This document shows positions 59,336-64,000 of a stretch of 64,000 nt of DNA, in pieces. The notes under the pieces are model-generated. The model saw only the letters and a list, made by a program, of their open reading frames with translations. It searched no databases and had not been told where the DNA came from. A program made the position numbers and the translations under genes. Position 1 is the first letter of the stretch, and every line of letters starts with the position of its first letter. Origin of the DNA: Bacillus mycoides (lineage in GTDB: Bacteria; Bacillota; Bacilli; Bacillales; Bacillaceae_G). The stretch is taken from NCBI RefSeq assembly GCF_001757995.1, contig NZ_LXLV01000066.1, positions 81,346 to 145,345 of the forward strand, written 5' to 3'.

Positions 59336-60016
59336 ATGTTCAAAAAAACATTAAGCATGATATGTTGCGTAATTTTTTTACAAGGATGCTCACAAGAACA
59401 AGAAGTTAAAAAGGAGATGACAAACATGGAGACAGCACTACTAACAGCTACTGAGAAACAAGAAACGAACACTGTTATAGCATTACTAAAAAAAGGGGCA
59501 AATATAAATATAACTGACGGCAAAGGACGTACTCCTCTTATGATTGCTACATACAAAAATGATATAAAAACCGCCAAAGTCCTTATCGATGCTGGTGCTG
59601 ACGTAAATATCCAAGATGATATGAAAAACAATCCATTTCTATACACCGGTGCAGAAGGTTACTTAGACATTTTAAAATTAACGATTGATGCTGGTGCGGA
59701 TCCAACGCTTACGAATCGTTACGGCGGAACAGCTCTTATTCCCGCGTCAGAACATGGCTATATTGATGTTATAAAAGAACTCCTTACTCGAACAAATATC
59801 GATGTAAACCATATAAATAACCTCGGATGGACAGCTTTAATGGAAGCCATCGTACTAAGTAATGGAGATGAAGCACAGCAACAAGTCATTCGCCTTCTTA
59901 TTGAACATGGTGCTGATGTAAATATTCCCGACAACGATGGTGTTACCCCATTGCAACATGCCCGTGCTCATAACTTTGAAGAGATAGAGAAGATTTTGTT
60001 AGAGGTGAATAAATAA
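59336..60016 (+). CDS. Ankyrin-repeat lipoprotein
   Basis: A 226-residue protein with a lipobox signal (FLQGC, Cys about 18) and five or so ankyrin repeats from about 35 to 222. Typical words are GRTPLMIAT, LIDAGADVNIQD, GWTALMEAI and LLIEHGADVNIPD. It would sit outside the membrane as a protein-binding module. ATG at 59336 is behind AAAAGGAGG. Divergent from the kinase operon. Partner unknown. Confidence 0.85.
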   Translation: MFKKTLSMICCVIFLQGCSQEQEVKKEMTNMETALLTATEKQETNTVIALLKKGANINITDGKGRTPLMIATYKNDIKTAKVLIDAGADVNIQDDMKNNPFLYTGAEGYLDILKLTIDAGADPTLTNRYGGTALIPASEHGYIDVIKELLTRTNIDVNHINNLGWTALMEAIVLSNGDEAQQQVIRLLIEHGADVNIPDNDGVTPLQHARAHNFEEIEKILLEVNK

Positions 60017-60101
60017 TAAATCCTACTTTTTTGCCTTCCTCTCCCGCCCTATGCTACATTTAATTCGTCAAATAAATACTGTTGATAGGGTGGGAATAAA
60101 A

Positions 60102-61028
60102 ATGAACAAACCTCGAATTGGAATGATTGGTCTTGGAAATATTGCACAAAAAGCCTATCTCCCAACACTTACAAAAGAAACAGATTGGAATTTTGTAGGG
60201 GCCTTTACACCTAACACCGATAAAAGAAAACAAATTTGCCAACAATATCGTATTCAAGACTTTCATTCTATGGAAACACTAGCTTCTGAATGTGATGCAA
60301 TCTTCGTTCATAGTTCAACTGCTACACATTATGAAATCGTTTCTGAACTTCTGAAAAAAGGAATCGATGTTTATGTTGATAAGCCGCTAGCTGCTACTAT
60401 TGAACAAGCAGAGAAGCTAGTTGAATTGAGTGAAAAGTACAATCGAAAGTTAATGGTCGGATTTAATCGCCGATTCGTTCCTATGTACGTTGCTGCCAAA
60501 GAGCAAGCTAATGATATTTCATGGATTCGAATTGAAAAGCACCGCACAAATAAAGTGGGGCCATATTCGTACGACTTTACTATGTTAGATGATTACTTAC
60601 ATATTGTAGATACTGCTCGCTGGTTAGCTAATGATGACCTTAACGTCGTTCACAATATGATGCAAATCAATGAAAAGAATGAACTTCTTTACGGGCATCA
60701 TACATATACAACTTCAAATGGACTATTACTTTCTACAGCGATGCATCGCCATGCAGGTACAAATTTAGAACAAATTGAACTTGTAACGACAGGTAAAATC
60801 ATTCGCGTAAAAAACATGAACACATTTGAAGTGGAGCAAGAAAATTCAGTTTCACAAAGTGGTTCACCATCATGGGAGACAACTTTAAAACAGCGCGGAT
60901 TTGAAGATGCTGTTCATCATTTTATCGAATGTGTACAAGGTGATACAAAGCCTATTGTAGATGGATTAGAAGGATTAAAAACTCAGCAAATGCTACACTC
61001 TCTACTGCACGCTGCAAACAAAAATTAA
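60102..61028 (+). CDS. Gfo/Idh/MocA-family oxidoreductase
   Basis: A 308-residue NAD(P)-dependent oxidoreductase. Rossmann loop IGMIGLGNIAQKAYLP (about 6-21), YVDKPLAATIEQAEKLVEL (about 90-108, with the EKP-type Lys) and MVGFNRRF. Similar to MviM/YceM types. ATG at 60102 follows GGGTGGG; 17 earlier codons lack a site. Sugar substrate unknown. Confidence 0.85.
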   Translation: MNKPRIGMIGLGNIAQKAYLPTLTKETDWNFVGAFTPNTDKRKQICQQYRIQDFHSMETLASECDAIFVHSSTATHYEIVSELLKKGIDVYVDKPLAATIEQAEKLVELSEKYNRKLMVGFNRRFVPMYVAAKEQANDISWIRIEKHRTNKVGPYSYDFTMLDDYLHIVDTARWLANDDLNVVHNMMQINEKNELLYGHHTYTTSNGLLLSTAMHRHAGTNLEQIELVTTGKIIRVKNMNTFEVEQENSVSQSGSPSWETTLKQRGFEDAVHHFIECVQGDTKPIVDGLEGLKTQQMLHSLLHAANKN

Positions 61029-61156
61029 AACGGATACATTTTTCAGAATTTACTTTCATTCCCATTTCCTCTTTATTTCTATCACAAATTTCTATAGAAT
61101 ATGTTGATAGGAATTATAAATTTCATAATGAATCGTGGAAAGGATGGGATTGACAC

Positions 61157-61558
61157 ATGTGGAACGAGTTTAAAAAATTCGCGTTCAAAGGGAATGTAAT
61201 TGATTTAGCTGTCGGGGTTGTAATCGGTGCTGCATTCGGTAAAATCGTTAGTTCTTTAGTAAAAGACATCATTACACCATTACTTGGTATGGTATTAGGT
61301 GGTGTTGACTTTACAGATTTAAAACTTACATTCGGTAAATCATCTATTATGTACGGTAACTTCATCCAAACTATTTTTGATTTCTTAATTATTGCAGCTG
61401 CTATCTTTATGTTTGTTAAAGTTTTCAACAAACTAACATCTAAAAGAGAAGAAGAAGAAAAGAAAGAAGAACTTCCAGAACCAACAAAAGAAGAAGAAAT
61501 TCTTGGCGAAATTCGTGACTTACTAAAACAACAAAACTCTTCTAAAGATAGAGCATAA
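61157..61558 (+). CDS. mscL: Large-conductance mechanosensitive channel MscL
   Basis: A 133-residue homopentameric channel that releases solutes on hypo-osmotic shock. TM1 has [19 protein letters not shown] (about 13-31), TM2 about 68-90, then the charged C-terminal bundle with [14 protein letters not shown]. Site AAAGGATGGG before ATG. Monocistronic, with a terminator. Confidence 0.96.
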   Translation: MWNEFKKFAFKGNVIDLAVGVVIGAAFGKIVSSLVKDIITPLLGMVLGGVDFTDLKLTFGKSSIMYGNFIQTIFDFLIIAAAIFMFVKVFNKLTSKREEEEKKEELPEPTKEEEILGEIRDLLKQQNSSKDRA

Positions 61559-61568
61559 TTGAACGGAT

Positions 61569-61603
61569 AAAAAGGCATGCCCCTCTCGGGACATGCCTTT
61601 TTT
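61569..61603. terminator. mscL terminator
   Basis: AAAAAGGCATG / CATGCCTTTTTT with inner CCC..GGGA. Confidence 0.85.
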
Positions 61604-61608
61604 ATATG

Positions 61609-61881
61609 CTATAACGTTTCCGAATTCATATGAATAAATGCAATAATACCTGCAACCATAAGTACCATAATGCTACCTGCAAATAGTGTAATACCGATAA
61701 ACATTAAACTCGTACTTAAATCTATCGAAATACTTTCAGTAAAAATTGAAATTACATACGTGATAAGGGCGATTCCTGCAAGAATACTTCCTGGAACAAA
61801 TCGCTTTAAGCCATTTTGTTTTAACGTCATATATGCAAAAATAGCAGTCATGCAAAGCGTAATTATCCAAAGAACGATCAT
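61609..61881 (-). CDS. Small three-helix membrane protein, 90 aa
   Basis: Three hydrophobic segments (about 2-18, 30-48, 58-84) and little else. Start ATG with GGGGGAGAAGAG upstream. Convergent with mscL. Family not recognised. Confidence 0.6.
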   Translation of the reverse strand: MIVLWIITLCMTAIFAYMTLKQNGLKRFVPGSILAGIALITYVISIFTESISIDLSTSLMFIGITLFAGSIMVLMVAGIIAFIHMNSETL

Positions 61882-61992
61882 CTCTTCTCCCCCCTCACAA
61901 GCCTTTTCTTTCTATTATACATGACATTGCCCTATAATAGTTAAATTTGCACTTGTGTGACATATAACAAGGAATAACCCCAACTGTAGCGA

Positions 61993-62100
61993 ATGTCTTA
62001 TGAAGAATCCCAAATACATTATCATTATCAAAGCAACGTATTTACAATACCGGCTTCACTTATCGCGAGTATTGTTTATAAAGTAAAACATTCAGCATAA
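61993..62100 (+). CDS. Possible 35-aa peptide upstream of the DUF4288 gene
   Basis: ATG at 61993, product starting MSYEESQIHYHYQSNVFTI; its TAA is immediately followed by the AAGGAGG of the next gene. Only a weak GGAATAA lies upstream. Could be a small gene or a remnant of a larger one. Confidence 0.3.
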   Translation: MSYEESQIHYHYQSNVFTIPASLIASIVYKVKHSA

Positions 62101-62115
62101 GGAGGCTGATCTCAT

Positions 62116-62475
62116 ATGTACGCTGTAAAATTATTATTTGAATCTGTTCATTCAGGTAAACCTAATCCTAGTAAAATTGATGAACATTATGAAGAGAATC
62201 ACGATACACTTTTTGAAGAAAGTATCATTCTCGTTAAGGCGAACAGTTTAGAGGAAGCTCACGAGCTAGGTGAAAAGATAGCTATACAGTCTGAAGATAC
62301 GTACGATAATATGTACGGTGAGCAAGTAACATGGACGTTTAGAAAAGTGTTGCATGTATTTGAATTAAATGATACGTCATTTGAAACAGGAACAGAATTG
62401 TACGCAAGATTTTTACATGTTAAGAAAAATGAAGCTGTCGATACAGTAGTTAAACAATACTATCCTGAATACTAA
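62116..62475 (+). CDS. DUF4288 domain protein
   Basis: A 119-residue cytosolic protein, MYAVKLLFESVHSGKP with FEESIILVKANSLEEAHELG (about 38-57), which fits DUF4288. Strong AAGGAGG. Terminator shared with ccpA. Function unknown. Confidence 0.75.
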   Translation: MYAVKLLFESVHSGKPNPSKIDEHYEENHDTLFEESIILVKANSLEEAHELGEKIAIQSEDTYDNMYGEQVTWTFRKVLHVFELNDTSFETGTELYARFLHVKKNEAVDTVVKQYYPEY

Positions 62476-62477
62476 TA

Positions 62478-62508
62478 AGAGCTCACAGCTATCGCTGTGA
62501 GCTCTCTT
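62478..62508. terminator. Bidirectional terminator, DUF4288 gene / ccpA
   Basis: AGAGCTCACAGC / GCTGTGAGCTCT with a four-base loop. Confidence 0.8.
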
Positions 62509-62512
62509 ATTC

Positions 62513-63511
62513 TTACTTCGTTGAATCTCTAAATTGGATACGGTGAGGTAAGATAACTGAGTGATCTTCTACTTTTTCTTTGTTCATGTATTTCGTTAGT
62601 AGACGCATTGCTACTGCACCGATATCATACATTGGTTGTACAACTGTCGAAAGCTGTGGGCGTACCATTAATGCAAGACGTGTGTTGTCAAAACCAAGCA
62701 CTTCGATATCAGTTGGCACGTTTAATCCCGCGTCTTGTGCTGCGTGAATTACACCTAGTGCCATTTCATCAGAAGATACGAAGATTGCTGTTGGTTTTTC
62801 ATCCATACTCCAAAGTTTTTCAAATGCTTCTATACCTGAATCATATGTGTAATCTCCATCAATTATAAGATTTTCATCATATGAAATACCTGCTTCTTCT
62901 AAAGCTTTTTTATAACCTTGTAACTTCTTCGCGCTTCCTGCTTTATCAATGAAAGGACCAGAGACGAAACCGATACGTTTATGTCCTTGCTCAATAAAAT
63001 GCTTCATTGCATCGTAAGCCGCTTGTGTATAATCAATATTTACTGATGACGTTTCATTTTGCTCATCAAATGACGCTGCTAATACAATTGGTACTGGAGA
63101 TTTTTTGAACTCTTCAACGTGAATATCTGTAATATCTTCACCCATGAAAACAATCCCGTCCACTTGTTTCCCAAGCATCGTATTTAATAAGTGGAACTCT
63201 TTCTCTTTGTTCTGGTCAGAGTTACTTAAAATGATGTTATATTTGTACATTGTTGCGATATCTTCAATTCCACGAGCAAGTTCTGCATAAAACGTATTTG
63301 AGATATCAGGAATAATAACACCCACTGTAGTTGTCTTCTTACTTGCTAGTCCACGTGCTACCGCATTCGGGCGGTATCCTAAACGATCAATTGCTTCTAA
63401 TACTTTCTTTCTTGTTGTAGGCTTTACATTTGGGTTACCATTCACAACACGTGATACGGTAGCCATTGAAACATTTGCTTCACGCGCTACATCATAGATT
63501 GTTACGTTCAT
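62513..63511 (-). CDS. ccpA: Catabolite control protein A
   Basis: A 332-residue LacI/GalR regulator that, with HPr-Ser-P, binds cre sites. The HTH is at 4-23 ([20 protein letters not shown]), hinge about 48-60 with GLASKKTTT, then the sugar-binding-like core. ATG at 63511 gives the exact family length, with GAAGGAG upstream. The cre sites before ackA and ald in this window are likely targets. Confidence 0.95.
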   Translation of the reverse strand: MNVTIYDVAREANVSMATVSRVVNGNPNVKPTTRKKVLEAIDRLGYRPNAVARGLASKKTTTVGVIIPDISNTFYAELARGIEDIATMYKYNIILSNSDQNKEKEFHLLNTMLGKQVDGIVFMGEDITDIHVEEFKKSPVPIVLAASFDEQNETSSVNIDYTQAAYDAMKHFIEQGHKRIGFVSGPFIDKAGSAKKLQGYKKALEEAGISYDENLIIDGDYTYDSGIEAFEKLWSMDEKPTAIFVSSDEMALGVIHAAQDAGLNVPTDIEVLGFDNTRLALMVRPQLSTVVQPMYDIGAVAMRLLTKYMNKEKVEDHSVILPHRIQFRDSTK

Positions 63512-63957
63512 CTTTTCGCACACTCCTTCTATTTATGTTATCTATTTTTATGTATCGGTTCACTTGAATGAAAAAAAGACATCAACTCTATTTGCAGATG
63601 CCAACAATCGTCCCGAGTTCTTCCTTTTACTAATGATACGATAAAAACGCAGGGTCATACAATATTTTCCCGCAAAAGTTTCGAAAAAATTCGCTTCTTT
63701 TCTCGTATTTTCGTATTTTTTATGCAAAAAAGGTCAATTTTTGTAAAAAAGCTATGTAACAAGGGCTACATAGACTAAGAAATCTTTTTATAATTTACTT
63801 CCGAATGCTTTTAATTCTTTCATAAACTCATTGAACTGCGGAAAATTTATAAAATAAAAAAGACAGCTTAAAATGATATTATCCCCTTAAGGTAGACAGT
63901 GTAAAAAGACCATGAACAAACATGGATGTTACACTTCTACTTGGAGGGGATTTTATT
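63512..63957. other. Intergenic region upstream of ccpA
   Basis: No gene seen. A minus-strand hairpin, GGCATC..GATGTC followed by U7 (63573-63601), looks like a terminator or attenuator 5' of ccpA. CTATGTA / TACATAG (63751-63774) is a second small inverted repeat. AT-rich otherwise; an insertion-sequence end may lie near 63860-63900. Confidence 0.4.
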
Positions 63958-64000
63958 ATGGCTAAAAAAGGGTCTACATTTCAAACTTATTCAAATCTTT
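63958..64000 (+). CDS. Start of a probable IS3-family OrfA (cut by window edge)
   Basis: ATG at 63958 after TTGGAGGGG, encoding MAKKGSTFQTYSNL. This resembles the first residues of IS3/IS150-type HTH transposase subunits (MxKKGxxFxxYxxE). Only 14 codons are visible, so this is tentative. Confidence 0.4.
   Translation, partial: MAKKGSTFQTYSNL

Overview
The window is a low-GC Firmicute chromosome segment and almost certainly comes from the Bacillus cereus group. Three things point there. The housekeeping genes follow the order of the Bacillus subtilis dnaE-to-ccpA region. Spore-former genes are present (ytrH, ytrI, gerW/ytfJ, an alpha/beta SASP). Five copies of the bcr1 repeat, a mobile repeat known from the B. 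cereus group, are scattered through it. Species within the group cannot be settled from the sequence.

Layout. 1-9.3 kb: dnaE (3' end outside the window), ytrHI, nrnA, ytpI, ytoI, ytkL and an M24 peptidase, with three bcr1 copies. 9.3-14.1 kb: an accessory-looking patch of small lipoprotein and membrane genes, a decayed ECF sigma/anti-sigma locus, a cupin-GNAT-DUF6176 operon, and an XRE regulator with a membrane partner behind tandem operator-like palindromes. 14.1-21.2 kb: ald, an SDR, a universal stress protein, a membrane protein carrying a CAA triplet repeat, DinB and argGH. 22.3-23.4 kb: a YitT-family gene behind a 460-base leader with four short ORFs and alternating hairpins. 23.5-38.7 kb: ecsC-like, ackA with a good cre site, ytxK, tpx, ytfJI, NAD kinase, ytcJ, ytcI, SASP, thiI, nifZ and ezrA. 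38.9-46.7 kb: LysR/EamA pair, refZ, ytsP, methionine gamma-lyase, rpsD, and an orphan HsdR-N nuclease lying between two perfect 35-base copies of the rpsD terminator. 46.7-54.7 kb: T-box tyrS, a three-gene overlapping ECF operon, an acetyltransferase, acsA and acuABC. 54.8-64 kb: alpha/beta hydrolase, SbsA-like lipoprotein, histidine kinase/response regulator, ankyrin lipoprotein, Gfo/Idh oxidoreductase, mscL, ccpA, and the first codons of an IS3-type orfA.

How the genes work together. Carbon overflow and acetate reuse dominate: ackA makes acetate, acsA reclaims it, and acuA and acuC acetylate and deacetylate AcsA. CcpA itself lies at the right end, and CodY-like boxes lie before both AMP-forming ligases. 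Oligonucleotide turnover (nrnA), sulfur transfer to tRNA (nifZ-thiI) and cell division control (ezrA, refZ) form further local groups.

The most unusual signals are the multi-uORF, multi-hairpin leader at 22.32-22.78 kb and the terminator-flanked nuclease insertion at 44.57-46.03 kb.
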